Assembly: GCF_027497255.1 (NCBI RefSeq)
Contig: NZ_CP114903.1
Location: 6,014,001 to 6,078,000 of the forward strand
Reading direction: 5' to 3'
Source: Micromonospora sp. WMMD882
GTDB taxonomy: Bacteria; Actinomycetota; Actinomycetes; Mycobacteriales; Micromonosporaceae
Length of the DNA stretch: 64,000 bases
A model generated the notes under the pieces. It was not told where the DNA came from. It ran no database searches and worked only from the letters and a program-made list of their open reading frames with translations. The stretch's first letter is position 1. Each line of letters opens with the position of its first letter. Shown in pieces: positions 26,363 through 38,973 of this stretch. The translations under genes were made by a program, and so were the position numbers.

Positions 26363-26448
26363 TGGTCACCGCCGACCGGCACTGACGGTCACCGCCGACC
26401 TGGCTGCTCGGAAGGAGTCACCGCCGACCTGCGCTGACGGTCACCGCC
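26342..26448 (+). repeat. 23-base repeats copying the 3' end of the GNAT gene
   Basis: The unit GTCACCGCCGACCTGCACTG, which holds the last codons, plus the stop is repeated at 26342-26364, 26365-26387 and 26417-26439, with shorter matches at 26388 and 26440. Only the first copy is translated. Confidence 0.75.
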
Positions 26449-26449
26449 G

Positions 26450-28582
26450 TCAGCCGCCGACGATCCGGTCGGAGGGCGGGGTGAAGTCGCGTTTCGGCTG
26501 GTCCTTCAGGGCGTCCCGGAGGGTGTTCGCGACCGCCTGGACCGGCGTCTGGGACTGCCCGTCGCCCACCGCGTTGAACGGGTTGTCCGGATCCGAGATG
26601 AAGCTCGCCGCGGCCAGCTCCGGGGTGTAGGCGACGAACCAGGCGGACCGGGTGCTGTCGGTGGTGCCGGTCTTGCCGGCGACCGGGCGGCCGACCGTGC
26701 CCCGGACGCTGTCGGCGGTGGACCAGCCGCCGCAGCTTCCGCGGGCCGGCGTGTCCCCGGTCGGGCAGCGGGCCGCGTCGGTGGCTGCCCGCGCCGTGTC
26801 GGCGCTCACCACCTGCCGGCAGCGCGGCTTGGCGACCTCCCGTTGCAGGCCGGACGCGGTCCGGTAGGTCGCCGGGGCGCCGTCCCGGGTGGTGATCGAC
26901 AGCACCGGGATCGCCTCGCAGTACCGGCCGTCGGCGCTGACCGCCGCGTACGCGTTCGCCAGCTCCAGCGGGGTGGCGTCGGAGACGCCGAGGGTGAACG
27001 CGCCCCACTTGTTGACCCGTTCCGGGGCCGCCTGCCGCCGGTCGACGTCGGTGCGCCAGCGCAGCCCGAGCTGCTCGGCCATCCGGACCGCCCGTTCCGC
27101 GCCGACCTGCTCCTCCAGCCACACGAAGTACGTGTTGACCGACTTGCCGAACCCGGACCACATGGTCTGGGTGCCGGTCATCGCCCCGCTCGCGTTCGAC
27201 ATGACCCAGTTGTCGTAGACCTTGGACTGGTACCGGTGCGGGGCGTTGAACGTGCTGGACAGCGGCATGCCGGCCTCCAGCGCCGCCAGCATGGGGAACA
27301 TCTTGAACGTGGACCCGGCCTGGTAGCCGGCCAGGTCGCCGCCGCCGAGCAGGGGCAGGACGGTGTTCGGGTAGTTCGCCTTCGACTTCGGGCCGGCCTC
27401 CGGGTTGCCGTTCGGCCCGTTCTCGCTGGTGTCCAGGGAGTACGTCCGGTTCACCGCCATCGCCTTCACCCGGCCGGTGCCCGGCTCGGAGACGACGATC
27501 CCGTTGGCGAACGGGCTGCCGGTGGCCTCCTTGGCGCCCACGTTCTTCTCGGCGGCGGCCTGGGTCTTCGGGTCGATGCTGAGCACGATCCGGTAGCCGC
27601 CCCGGCGGAGCTGGTCGACGCGTTCCATCCGGTTCTCCCCGAACGCCGCCTGCGCGCTCCACCAGTTCTTCAGGTAGTCGCAGGCGAAGCCGAGGGCGTT
27701 GTGCTTGGCCGGGACGGAGGCGCAGTCGTTGCGCGGGTCGCTCTGGTCGATCCGCAGCGGCTCGGTGCGGGCCCGGGCCGCCACGTCGGGGGAGAGGTAG
27801 CCGAGCTGCCCCATCCGGTCCAGCACGTAGTTGCGCCGGCCGATGGCTTCCTGCTGGTCGGAGGTGACCGGGTCGTACTCGGACGGGGACTTGACCAGGC
27901 CGGCCAGGGTGGCGGACTCGACCGGGGTGAGGTCCTTGGGCTTCTTTGAGAAGAAGATCTGCGCGGCGGCGTAGATGCCGTACGCGCGGTGCCCGAAGTA
28001 CGCCGAGTTGAGGTAGCGCTCCAGGATCTGCTCCTTGCTCATGCGCTTCTCCACGTCCAGGGCGAGGCGCATCTCGCGTACCTTGCGGAGGCTGGTCTGG
28101 GCGGTCGCCTCCTGCACCTCCCGGGGCGTGGTCGCGCTGTCCCGCAGCGCCATCCGGACGTACTGCATGGTGATCGTCGACGCGCCCTGGGAGACCCCGC
28201 CGGACTGCGAGTTGGCGACGAAGGCCCGGGCCACGCCCTTCGGGTCCACGCCCCGGTGCTGGTAGAAGCGGGAGTCCTCGGCGGCCACCATGGCCTGCTG
28301 CATGCTCGGCGCGATCTGGGCCAGCGTCGCGTACTGCCGGTACTCCTCGTAGAACATGGTCAGCAGGGTGCCGTCGGCGGCGTAGAGGTAGGAGGTCTCG
28401 GCGGGCAGCGCGGTGCGCAGCAGGTCGGCCTTGTGCTCGGAGAAGTCCGCGCCGGCCTTGGCGCTGATGCCGGCCACCGCGACGAGCGGGTACGCCACGG
28501 CGGCCACGATGATCCCGGCGATCAGCCCGGCGCGCAGCAGCGGGACCCAACGACCGGCGGAGTTGAGGAGTCGGTTGCTCAC
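26450..28582 (-). CDS. Class A penicillin-binding protein
   Basis: 710 residues, GTG start, one N-terminal membrane helix (about 13-38). The GT51 glycosyltransferase domain has EDSRFYQHRGVD (catalytic Glu102), GASTITMQYVR and ILERYLNSAYFG. The transpeptidase domain has STFK, SVNTYF (SxN) and KTGTT. It polymerises and cross-links peptidoglycan outside the membrane. Divergent from cobC, with an unusually AT-rich 130-base region between them (28590-28640) that probably holds the promoters. Confidence 0.95.
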   Translation of the reverse strand: MSNRLLNSAGRWVPLLRAGLIAGIIVAAVAYPLVAVAGISAKAGADFSEHKADLLRTALPAETSYLYAADGTLLTMFYEEYRQYATLAQIAPSMQQAMVAAEDSRFYQHRGVDPKGVARAFVANSQSGGVSQGASTITMQYVRMALRDSATTPREVQEATAQTSLRKVREMRLALDVEKRMSKEQILERYLNSAYFGHRAYGIYAAAQIFFSKKPKDLTPVESATLAGLVKSPSEYDPVTSDQQEAIGRRNYVLDRMGQLGYLSPDVAARARTEPLRIDQSDPRNDCASVPAKHNALGFACDYLKNWWSAQAAFGENRMERVDQLRRGGYRIVLSIDPKTQAAAEKNVGAKEATGSPFANGIVVSEPGTGRVKAMAVNRTYSLDTSENGPNGNPEAGPKSKANYPNTVLPLLGGGDLAGYQAGSTFKMFPMLAALEAGMPLSSTFNAPHRYQSKVYDNWVMSNASGAMTGTQTMWSGFGKSVNTYFVWLEEQVGAERAVRMAEQLGLRWRTDVDRRQAAPERVNKWGAFTLGVSDATPLELANAYAAVSADGRYCEAIPVLSITTRDGAPATYRTASGLQREVAKPRCRQVVSADTARAATDAARCPTGDTPARGSCGGWSTADSVRGTVGRPVAGKTGTTDSTRSAWFVAYTPELAAASFISDPDNPFNAVGDGQSQTPVQAVANTLRDALKDQPKRDFTPPSDRIVGG

Positions 28583-28714
28583 ACGGCCAAGCTAGGACAC
28601 ATCCCGGTAAGAGATGCGAAATATTCATAATTCCTACGGGTGACGATCGGCCGTGACGTGCCCCACGCCCCGATGCGCTGTCCCGCGCGCCGCCTTCCCG
28701 GCAGGATCGCGGGC

Positions 28715-29800
28715 ATGCGTGGTCAGCCGAGAGGAGCGTCCCGGTACGCCGTACCCGAGCCGGACCTCGGTCACCACGGTGACGCCGAGGTGGCGGCCGG
28801 GCTGGTCGACCTCGCGGTCAACGTCCGCCGGGCCGCCCCGCCGCCCTGGTTGGCCGGGCCGCTGACCGCCTCGCTGACCAGGCTCGCCGACTACCCCGAC
28901 CCGTCCCCGGCCCGCGCCGCGGTCGCCGCCCGGCACGCTCGCCCGCCGGCCGAGGTGCTGCTCACCGCCGGGGCCGCCGAAGGCTTCGTGCTGATCGCGC
29001 AGGCGCTGCGCGGGGCCCGCCGCCCGGTGGTGGTGCACCCGCAGTTCACCGAGCCGGAGGCCGCGCTCGCCGCCGCCGGGCACCGGGTGGACCGGGTGCT
29101 GCTGGACCCGGCCGACGGGTTCCGGCTCGACCCGGCCCGGGTGCCCGCCGACGCCGACCTGGTGATGATCGGCAACCCCACCAACCCGACCTCCGTGCTG
29201 CACCCCGCCGCGACCGTCGTCGCCCTGGCCCGTCCCGGCCGCGTCCTGGTCGTCGACGAGGCGTTCGCCGACACCACGTACGCGCCCCGCGTGCCCGGTG
29301 AGCCGGAGTCCCTGGCCGGCCGGCGCGACCTGCCCGGCCTGCTGGTGCTCCGCAGCCTCACCAAGACCTGGGGGCTGGCCGGCCTCCGGATCGGCTACCT
29401 GCTCGGCGAAGCGACGCTGCTGGACCGCCTCGCCCGGGTCCAGCCGCTCTGGGCGGTCTCCACCCCGGCGCTCGCCGCCGCGACGGCCTGCGCCGGCCCC
29501 GAGGCGGTCACCGCCGAACGCGCCATCGCCGTCGACCTCGCCGCCGACCGCGACCACCTGACCACCCGCCTCACGGCCCTTCCCCGGGTACGGGTGGCAG
29601 GCCGCCCGGCCAGCGCGTTCGTGCTGGTGGAGATCCCCGGCGCGGACCGGATCCGGCTCGCCCTGCGGGACCGGGGCTGGGCGGTACGGCGGGGCGACAC
29701 CTTCCCCGGGCTCGGCCCGGACTGGCTGCGCGTGGCGGTACGCGACAGGCGTACCAGCGACGCGTTCATCGAGGCACTGGCGGAGATCCTGGAGGCGTGA
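28715..29800 (+). CDS. cobC: Threonine-phosphate decarboxylase-like aminotransferase (cobalamin arm)
   Basis: 361 residues from ATG 28715; the frame is open 25 codons upstream but that part reads as Arg/Pro noise. A fold type I PLP enzyme: NPTNPTS, VVDEAFADT and the PLP lysine in LRSLTKTWGLAGLRIGYLLG. In the cobalamin pathway this enzyme makes (R)-1-amino-2-propanol phosphate. Context supports that over histidinol-phosphate aminotransferase: it is coupled by GTGA to cobT, then cobA. Confidence 0.88.
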   Translation: MRGQPRGASRYAVPEPDLGHHGDAEVAAGLVDLAVNVRRAAPPPWLAGPLTASLTRLADYPDPSPARAAVAARHARPPAEVLLTAGAAEGFVLIAQALRGARRPVVVHPQFTEPEAALAAAGHRVDRVLLDPADGFRLDPARVPADADLVMIGNPTNPTSVLHPAATVVALARPGRVLVVDEAFADTTYAPRVPGEPESLAGRRDLPGLLVLRSLTKTWGLAGLRIGYLLGEATLLDRLARVQPLWAVSTPALAAATACAGPEAVTAERAIAVDLAADRDHLTTRLTALPRVRVAGRPASAFVLVEIPGADRIRLALRDRGWAVRRGDTFPGLGPDWLRVAVRDRRTSDAFIEALAEILEA

Positions 29801-30921
29801 TGCTGGAGCAGACGATCGGGGCGGTCGGGCCGCTCGACGAGACGGCGATGACCGCCGCCCGGGACCGTCAGGCCCGGCTGACCAAGCCCGCCGGCTCCCT
29901 CGGCGCGCTGGAGGACCTGTCGGTACGCCTGGCCGGCCTGGCCGGGGCCTGCCCGCCGCCGCTGCCCGAGCCGGCCGCCGTGGTGATCTTCGCCGGGGAC
30001 CACGGCGTGCACGCCCGGGGCGTGACCCCGTGGCCGCAGGAGGTCACCGCGCAGATGATCGGCAACTTCCTGGCCGGCGGCGCGGTCGTGAACGCCTTCG
30101 CCCGGCAGGCCGGCGCGACGGTGACCGTGGTCGACGTCGGCGTGGCCACCCCGATCCCCGGCGTCGACCCGACCGGAGTCCCCGCCGCGGCTCCCGGCGC
30201 GGGCGGGGAGCCGGCCTCCGGCGTCGGAGCGCTGTCGTCCCGGTTGGTGACCGCCCGCGTCCGGCCCGGCACCCGGGACATGACCGTCACCGCCGCGCTC
30301 ACCCGAGAGGAGGCCCGGGCCGCGGTGGAGACCGGCATCCGGGTCGCCGACGAGCTCATCACAGGCGGCGTCGGCATCCTGCTCACCGGGGACATGGGCA
30401 TCGGCAACACCACCCCGTCCGCCGCGCTGGTCGCCGCGTTCACCGGGGCGGACCCGGCCGAGACGACCGGCCGGGGCACCGGCGTGGACGACGTCACGTA
30501 CCAGCGGAAGGTGGACGTGGTCCGGCGGGCGCTGCGCCGCCACACGCCCGACCCGACCGACCCGCTCGGCGTGCTCGCCGCGGTCGGTGGCCTGGAACAC
30601 GCCGCGCTGGCCGGGTTGATCCTGGCCGCCGCCGCCCGCCGGACGCCCGTGCTGCTGGACGGGGTGATCGCGGTCAGCGCCGCCCTCGCCGCCGCCGCGT
30701 TCGCCCCGGAGTCGGTCGGCGCGATGGTCGCCGGGCACCGCTCCGCCGAGCCGGGCGCGACCCTCGCGTTGCGGCACCTCGGTCTGGACCCCCTGATCGA
30801 CCTCGGACTGCGTCTCGGTGAGGGCACCGGCGCGCTGCTCGCCCTGCCGGTGGTCACCGGCGCGGTACGCGTCCTGCACGAGGTCGCCACCTTCGACGCG
30901 GCGGGAGTGGCCGAGAAGTGA
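29797..30921 (+). CDS. cobT: Nicotinate-nucleotide-dimethylbenzimidazole phosphoribosyltransferase
   Basis: 374 residues from GTG 29797 (overlapping the cobC stop) or ATG 29800. CobT makes alpha-ribazole phosphate. Signatures are LTKPAGSLGALEDL, FAGDHGVHARGVTPWPQEVT, GGVGILLTGDMGIGNTTPSAAL, LLDGVIAVSAAL and LGEGTGALLALP with the catalytic Glu. A short Pro/Gly insert near 125-145 is unusual but outside the active site. Middle gene of cobC-cobT-cobA, with GTGA overlaps at both ends. Confidence 0.96.
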   Translation: MMLEQTIGAVGPLDETAMTAARDRQARLTKPAGSLGALEDLSVRLAGLAGACPPPLPEPAAVVIFAGDHGVHARGVTPWPQEVTAQMIGNFLAGGAVVNAFARQAGATVTVVDVGVATPIPGVDPTGVPAAAPGAGGEPASGVGALSSRLVTARVRPGTRDMTVTAALTREEARAAVETGIRVADELITGGVGILLTGDMGIGNTTPSAALVAAFTGADPAETTGRGTGVDDVTYQRKVDVVRRALRRHTPDPTDPLGVLAAVGGLEHAALAGLILAAAARRTPVLLDGVIAVSAALAAAAFAPESVGAMVAGHRSAEPGATLALRHLGLDPLIDLGLRLGEGTGALLALPVVTGAVRVLHEVATFDAAGVAEK

Positions 30922-32141
30922 ACGCGAACCCGTACCCGCTGGGACTGCGGCTGGCCGGCCGCCGTGTCGTCGTGGTCGGCGGCGGCGCGGTGGCGACCCG
31001 GCGGGTACCGGCGCTGCTGGACGCCGGAGCGGACGTCCTGCTGGTCACGCCGGACCTCACCCCGGCGCTGCGCGCCCACTCCGACGCCGGCCGGCTGCGC
31101 TGGGAGCCACGCCGGTTCACCCCCGCCGACCTGGACGGGGCCTGGCTGGTGCAGGTCGCCGTCGACGACCGGGCCGCCGCGGCGGCGGTCAGCGCCGCCG
31201 CGCGGGAACGCCGGATCTTCTGCGTACGCGCCGACGACCGGGCCGCCGCCACCGCCTGGACCCCGGCCGTCACCCGGCACGGCCCGGTGACCGTCGCCGT
31301 GCTCGGTGGTGGCGACCCGCACCGCGCCAAGGCCACCCGCGACGCCATCCGCACCCTGCTGGACGCGCGGCAGGGCGCCCTGTCGACGCCCAGCGCCCAG
31401 GAGACGGCCCGGGGCGGGCGGGTCGCGCTGGTCGGGGCGGGGCCGGGCGACCCGGAGCTGATCACCGTCAAGGGCTGGCGGCTGCTCACCGAGGCGGACG
31501 TGGTGGTCGCCGACCGGTTGGTCCCCGGGCTCCTCCTCGACGAGCTGCGCTCCGACGTGGAGCTGGTGGACGCCTCGAAGATCCCCTACGGCCCGTCGAG
31601 GACGCAGGAGGAGATCAACCGGATCCTGGTCGACCGGGCGCTGGGCGGGGCGTTCGTGGTCCGGCTCAAGGGCGGTGACCCGTACGTGTTCGGACGTGGT
31701 GGCGAGGAGCTGCTCGCCTGCGCGGCGGCCGGCGTGCCGGTGACCGTGGTGCCCGGGGTGACCAGCTCCATCGCCGCCCCGGCGGTGGCCGGGGTGCCGG
31801 TCACCCACCGGGGGGTGGCGCACGACTTCACGGTGGTCTCCGGTCACCTCGCCCCGGACCATCCGGACTCCCTGGTCAACTGGGCGGCGCTGGCGGCGCT
31901 GCGCGGCACGCTGGTGATCCTGATGGGGCTGAAGAACCTGCCGACGATCACCGCCACGCTGGTCGCGCACGGCCGCGACCCGGCCACCGCCGTGGCGGTG
32001 GTGCAGGAGGGCACCACGACGGGCCAACGGACGCTACGGACCACGCTGGGCGAGGCCGCGAAGGCGGTGGCGGACGCCGGCCTGCGCCCGCCGGCCGTCG
32101 TGGTGCTCGGCGACGTGGTCACCGCCCTCGACCACCCCTGA
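30918..32141 (+). CDS. cobA: Bifunctional precorrin-2 dehydrogenase / uroporphyrinogen-III C-methyltransferase
   Basis: 407 residues. The N-terminal Rossmann part (residues 8-150, GRRVVVVGGGAVATRRVPALLDAGADVLLVTPD) is a CysG-type dehydrogenase. The C-terminal SAM methyltransferase has VALVGAGPGDPELITVKGWRLL, VRLKGGDPYVFGRGGEE, VVPGVTSSIAAPA and GTLVILMGLKNL. It turns uroporphyrinogen III into precorrin-2, feeding siroheme and cobalamin. The third CysG part (separate ferrochelatase motifs) was not evaluated. Last gene of the operon. Confidence 0.94.
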   Translation: MNANPYPLGLRLAGRRVVVVGGGAVATRRVPALLDAGADVLLVTPDLTPALRAHSDAGRLRWEPRRFTPADLDGAWLVQVAVDDRAAAAAVSAAARERRIFCVRADDRAAATAWTPAVTRHGPVTVAVLGGGDPHRAKATRDAIRTLLDARQGALSTPSAQETARGGRVALVGAGPGDPELITVKGWRLLTEADVVVADRLVPGLLLDELRSDVELVDASKIPYGPSRTQEEINRILVDRALGGAFVVRLKGGDPYVFGRGGEELLACAAAGVPVTVVPGVTSSIAAPAVAGVPVTHRGVAHDFTVVSGHLAPDHPDSLVNWAALAALRGTLVILMGLKNLPTITATLVAHGRDPATAVAVVQEGTTTGQRTLRTTLGEAAKAVADAGLRPPAVVVLGDVVTALDHP

Positions 32142-32455
32142 CCCGCGCCCGCGCCGCCCGCCGCGTCCCGCCTGTGGCGCCCCCGCCGCCCCCGCCCCCG
32201 CCCCCGCCCCCGCCCCCGCCCCCAGCCCCCGCCTCGCCCCGCCGCCCGCCGCCCGCCGCTTGATCGACTCCGTTTCGGCGAAGTAGGGCCATCAGGCGTC
32301 CCGGTCACCGCCCTTTCGCCGAAACGGCGAGCCCCCTCGGGCGGGACGCGGTGGGCGCGCCCCCTCGGGCGGGGCGGGCGGGGCGGGCGTGGCGCCGGAC
32401 GTGGAACGGCGGCGGGGGCCAGGGGCCCCCGCCGCCGTCACCGGTCACGCGTCGG
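32142..32455. other. Convergent gene-free region with cytosine-rich hexamer repeats
   Basis: 314 bases between the cobA stop and the trehalose operon end. The first 90 bases are mostly a run of CCCCCG/CGCCCC hexamers (32170-32225). Then comes an inverted repeat (listed separately). No gene seen. Confidence 0.6.
32270..32327. repeat. Inverted repeat CCGTTTCGGCGAA ... TTCGCCGAAACGG
   Basis: Perfect 13-base arms (32270-32282 and 32315-32327) with a 32-base spacer, just after TTGATCGACT. It lies between two convergent genes, so a bidirectional terminator or REP-like element is plausible. I recall similar motifs as dispersed repeats in Micromonospora but cannot verify this here. Confidence 0.6.
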
Positions 32456-35052
32456 TCACACCTTGAGCATGTTGTCCAGCAGCAGGGCGCAGCGGATCAG
32501 CCCGAGGTGGCTGTACGCCTGCGGGTGGTTGCCCAGCCCGCGCTCGGCCAGCGGGTCGTACTGCTCGGGCAGCAGCCCGGTCGGGCCGGCCGTGTCGACC
32601 ATCTGGTGGAACAGCTCCTCGGCGTCGGTGCGCCGGCCGGTGCGCAGGTACGCCTCGATCAGCCACGCCGTGCAGATGTGGAAGCCGCCCTCCCGGCCGG
32701 GCAGGCCGTCGTCCCAGTGGTACCGGTAGACGACCGGGCCGCTGCGCAGGTCCGCCTCGATCCGCAGGACGGTGGAGAGGAAGCGCGGGTCGTCCCCGGC
32801 GAGCAGGCCGGACAGCCCGATCCAGAGCGAGGAGGCGTCCATCTCCTCGTTGCCGTACGCGACGCTGTACGCCTCGACGCCCTCGTGCCAGCCGTACTCC
32901 AGCACGTTCGCGCCGATCCGGTCGCGCAGCTCGACCCACTCCGGCCGGTCGCCCGCGCCGTGCCGCCGGATCACGTGCAGCGCCCGGTCGACGGTCATCC
33001 AGCACATCACCTTCGAGAAGATGTGGTGCCGGGGTGGCAGGCGGGCCTCCCAGATGCCGTGGTCGGGCTCGTGCCAGCGGCGGCGGACCGCCTCGACCAT
33101 GTTCTCCAGGACCCGCCACTCGGTCTCCCGGACCGAGCCACGGGCGTCGGCGACGGCCGCGATCAGGTCGGCGATCGGCCCGAAGACGTCCAACTGGAGC
33201 TGGTGGTTGGCGAGGTTGCCGACCCGCACCGGGCGGGAGCCGGCGTAGCCGGGGAGGGTGTCGATGACCGCCTCGGCGCCCAGCTCGTACCCGTCGACGG
33301 TGTAGAGCGGGTGCAGCCGCTCGGGGTGTCCGCCGGTGCGCTCGACGCAGCCGTCCACCCAGCGCAGCAGCCCTTCGGCCTCCTCGACGGAGCCGAGGTC
33401 GACGAGCACCCGGGCGGTCATCGCGGCGTCCCGCAGCCAGCAGTAGCGGTAGTCCCAGTTGCGTACCCCGCCGAGCTCCTCGGGCAGTGAGGTGGTCGCC
33501 GCCGCGAGGATCGAGCCGGTCGCCTCGTGGCACAGCCCGCGCAGCGTGAGGGCGCTGCGGGCGACCAGGTCACGGGCGGTCTGCGGCAGCCGCAGCGAGG
33601 CCACCCAGTCCTTCCACGGCTGCTCGGCGGCGGCCTGCCGCTCGTGCAGCGGCACCCGGTGGTGCTCCAGGCTGTGCGTGCCGAACCGCAGCTCCAGGGT
33701 GACCTGCCCGCCGGCGGCGGAGAGGTCGACGACCGCCTTGGCGCTCTCGTAGCCGCCGTCGGCGCTCACCTGCCACTGCACGCCGGGGGAGTAGAGCGCG
33801 ACCGGCTCGTTGGAGCCGAGCACGAGCAGCCCGTCGGCGAGCGGTTGGAGCTGGACGGCCACCTGCCCGAACTCGGGCCGGGGGGCGAACTCCAGCCGGA
33901 CCCGACCCGAGCCGCTGAGCACCCGGATCAGCGTGGAGTCGCCGGAGACGACGGTGGCGCCGCTCGGCACGTGGTCGGTGGAGGGACGGTCCAGCCAGTC
34001 GGTGACGGTGAGCCCGGACCACCGGGTCTCCACCGTCATGGTGCCGTTGCGGTAGCGCTGCCCGAGCGGGATGCCCTCCCGTTCCGGGGCGACGCTGAAG
34101 TGCCCGGCCGGGCTGCCGCCGACGAGGTCGGCGAAGATGGCCGACGAGTCCGGCTTGGGGTGACACAGCCAGGTGATCTTGGCGGCCGGGGTGAGCAGCG
34201 CGACCGTACGCCCGTTGGCCAGCATCGAGTGCCGCTCGATGGGCACCGCCCGCTCGCCGAACAGCCAGTGCCGCCGGGTCTCCAGCAGCAGGGCCAGCGC
34301 CCGGGCGGCCTCGATCGGCTCGGCGACCCGGAAGTCCGCCTTCGTCTCGCCCGGGCCGATCTTGATGCCGACGTCCGGGCCGTGCAGGTTGCCGAAGGCG
34401 TTCTCGTCGGTGACGTCGTCGCCGATGAACAGCACCGCGCTCGCGGAGAGCTGGGTACGGAGCTGGTCGACGGCGGTGCCCTTGTGGGTGGCGACCACCG
34501 ACAGCTCGATGACCTCCTTGCCCTGGGTGACCGTCACGCCGTCCCAGCTCGCCGGCCCGTTGCGGACCGCCTCGACCGCGTTCGCCGCGACCTGCGGCGG
34601 CACCCCGCGGGTGTGCACGGCCACGCTGGCGGGCTTGCGTTCCAGGCGGACGCCCGGGTGGGCGGCGGCGATCTCCCGCAGCTCGTTGCGCAGCCGGCTC
34701 CGGACGGCGACCAGCTCGGGGCTGAGCCGCTCGACGAAGCCGATGTCGAACTCGGAGCCGTGGCTGCCGACCAGGTGGACCTCGCTGGGCAGCCGGGACA
34801 GCGCGGCCAGGTCGCGCAGCGCCCGCCCGGAGACCACCGCGACGCTGGTCTGGGGCAGCGCGGCGAGCGCCCGTACGGCGGCCACCGACTCGTGCAGCGG
34901 CACCGCCTTGCTCGGGTCCTCGACGATCGGGGCGAGGGTGCCGTCGTAGTCGCAGGCCACCAGGAGCTGGGGGACCCGGGCGATCCGGCCGATCGCCGCC
35001 CGCAGCTCGGGGGCCAGGCCGTCGGACGGCGCGTTCTCGTTGGCGGCCGGGT

Positions 35053-35056
<4 letters not shown>
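32456..35056 (-). CDS. otsB: Trehalose-6-phosphate phosphatase fused to GH15 trehalase/glucoamylase-type domain
   Basis: 866 residues. The N-terminal OtsB domain (about 1-260) is a HAD phosphatase with [11 protein letters not shown] (Asp36, Asp38) and [12 protein letters not shown]. From about 270 a GH15 enzyme follows: a beta domain, then the alpha/alpha barrel with [41 protein letters not shown] and [21 protein letters not shown]15 members in mycobacteria are trehalases, so the fusion may both make free trehalose and hydrolyse it; the polysaccharide alternative remains. GTG start overlaps the otsA stop (GTGA), so the two are coupled. Confidence 0.92.
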
Positions 35057-36453
<1,397 letters not shown>

Positions 36454-36831
36454 GATCGGCCACCTCCGGTAAGCGACGGGTCCACCGCATGAGCGTACTG
36501 AGGGTAGCTGCGATGCATGTGGCGCAGTGCGGGTCTTACTGCCCACATCTCCGAGTGGCGAACCGCGCCGTGATCAGGACAACTGTGGTCTGCGGCACGC
36601 GCGGCGGCGCGGTCGTCGGCGGCGGGACGGGCGTCGTCCGGCGCGGCCGGCGTCGCGACGGCGCCGCCGGCGTGCTTCGCGGGCGGGGCGATGTGGGCGC
36701 AGCGTGTCGTACCTGTCAGGATTGACGGTGGCGTGCGTGCGCCCGGCCGACGGCGGCCGGCGGCACGCGGCGGCCCGGTCCGCCCTTCGCTCGCCGGCTC
36801 CCAATCGCAACGTACGGAGGTAGCCCGCACC
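36454..36831. other. Divergent gene-free region between otsA and ettA
   Basis: 378 bases. The otsA-proximal third has lower GC and probably contains promoters; the remainder is GC-rich and Arg/Pro/Gly-coding in every frame, without ribosome-binding sites. The ettA side ends with GGAGG at 36816-36820. I see no gene or clear ncRNA. Confidence 0.5.
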
Positions 36832-38508
<1,677 letters not shown>

Positions 38509-38517
38509 GCCGCCGGC

Positions 38518-38973
38518 ATGAGCGACCGGTTCGTCTACCACTGCACGCTGCGCTGGTCCGACCTGGACGCGTACGGGCACGTCAACAACGCGCGCTTCCT
38601 CACCCTCTACGAGGAGGCCCGGGTGGCGTTGATGTTCGCCGGCGGCAAGGCGTGGGGGGTCGGCTCGTTCGCCGAGGGCGTGGTGATCGCCCGGCACGAG
38701 ATCGACTACCTGCGTCCGGTCGACTACGCGCTGGGTCGGGCCACCGCCGACGCCGCCCCGACCGTCCGGATCGAGCTGTGGGTGGCGGAGATCCGCAGCG
38801 CCTCCTTCAGCATCGGCTACGAGCTGTACGACGGGGAGGTGCTGGCCAGCCGGGCACGCTCGGTGCTGGTGCCGTACGACCTGGCGGAGAAGCGGCTGCG
38901 CCGGCTCACCCCGGCCGAGCGGACCTTCCTCCAGACGTACGCGCTGCCGTCGTCGGAGGGCGAGCCCGGATGA
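38518..38973 (+). CDS. Acyl-CoA thioesterase (4HBT fold)
   Basis: 151 residues. The hotdog-fold motif RWSDLDAYGHVNNARFLTLYEEAR carries the catalytic Asp in the 4HBT position, and RHEIDYLRPVDY follows. It hydrolyses an acyl-CoA of unknown chain. Starts 9 bases after ettA and overlaps the next gene (ATGA), so all three are probably one transcript. Confidence 0.93.
   Translation: MSDRFVYHCTLRWSDLDAYGHVNNARFLTLYEEARVALMFAGGKAWGVGSFAEGVVIARHEIDYLRPVDYALGRATADAAPTVRIELWVAEIRSASFSIGYELYDGEVLASRARSVLVPYDLAEKRLRRLTPAERTFLQTYALPSSEGEPG

Noticed and set aside
28583..28714. Cobalamin riboswitch before cobC
   Set aside because: The region is short and AT-rich, and I could not recognise the conserved B12-box or core pairing.
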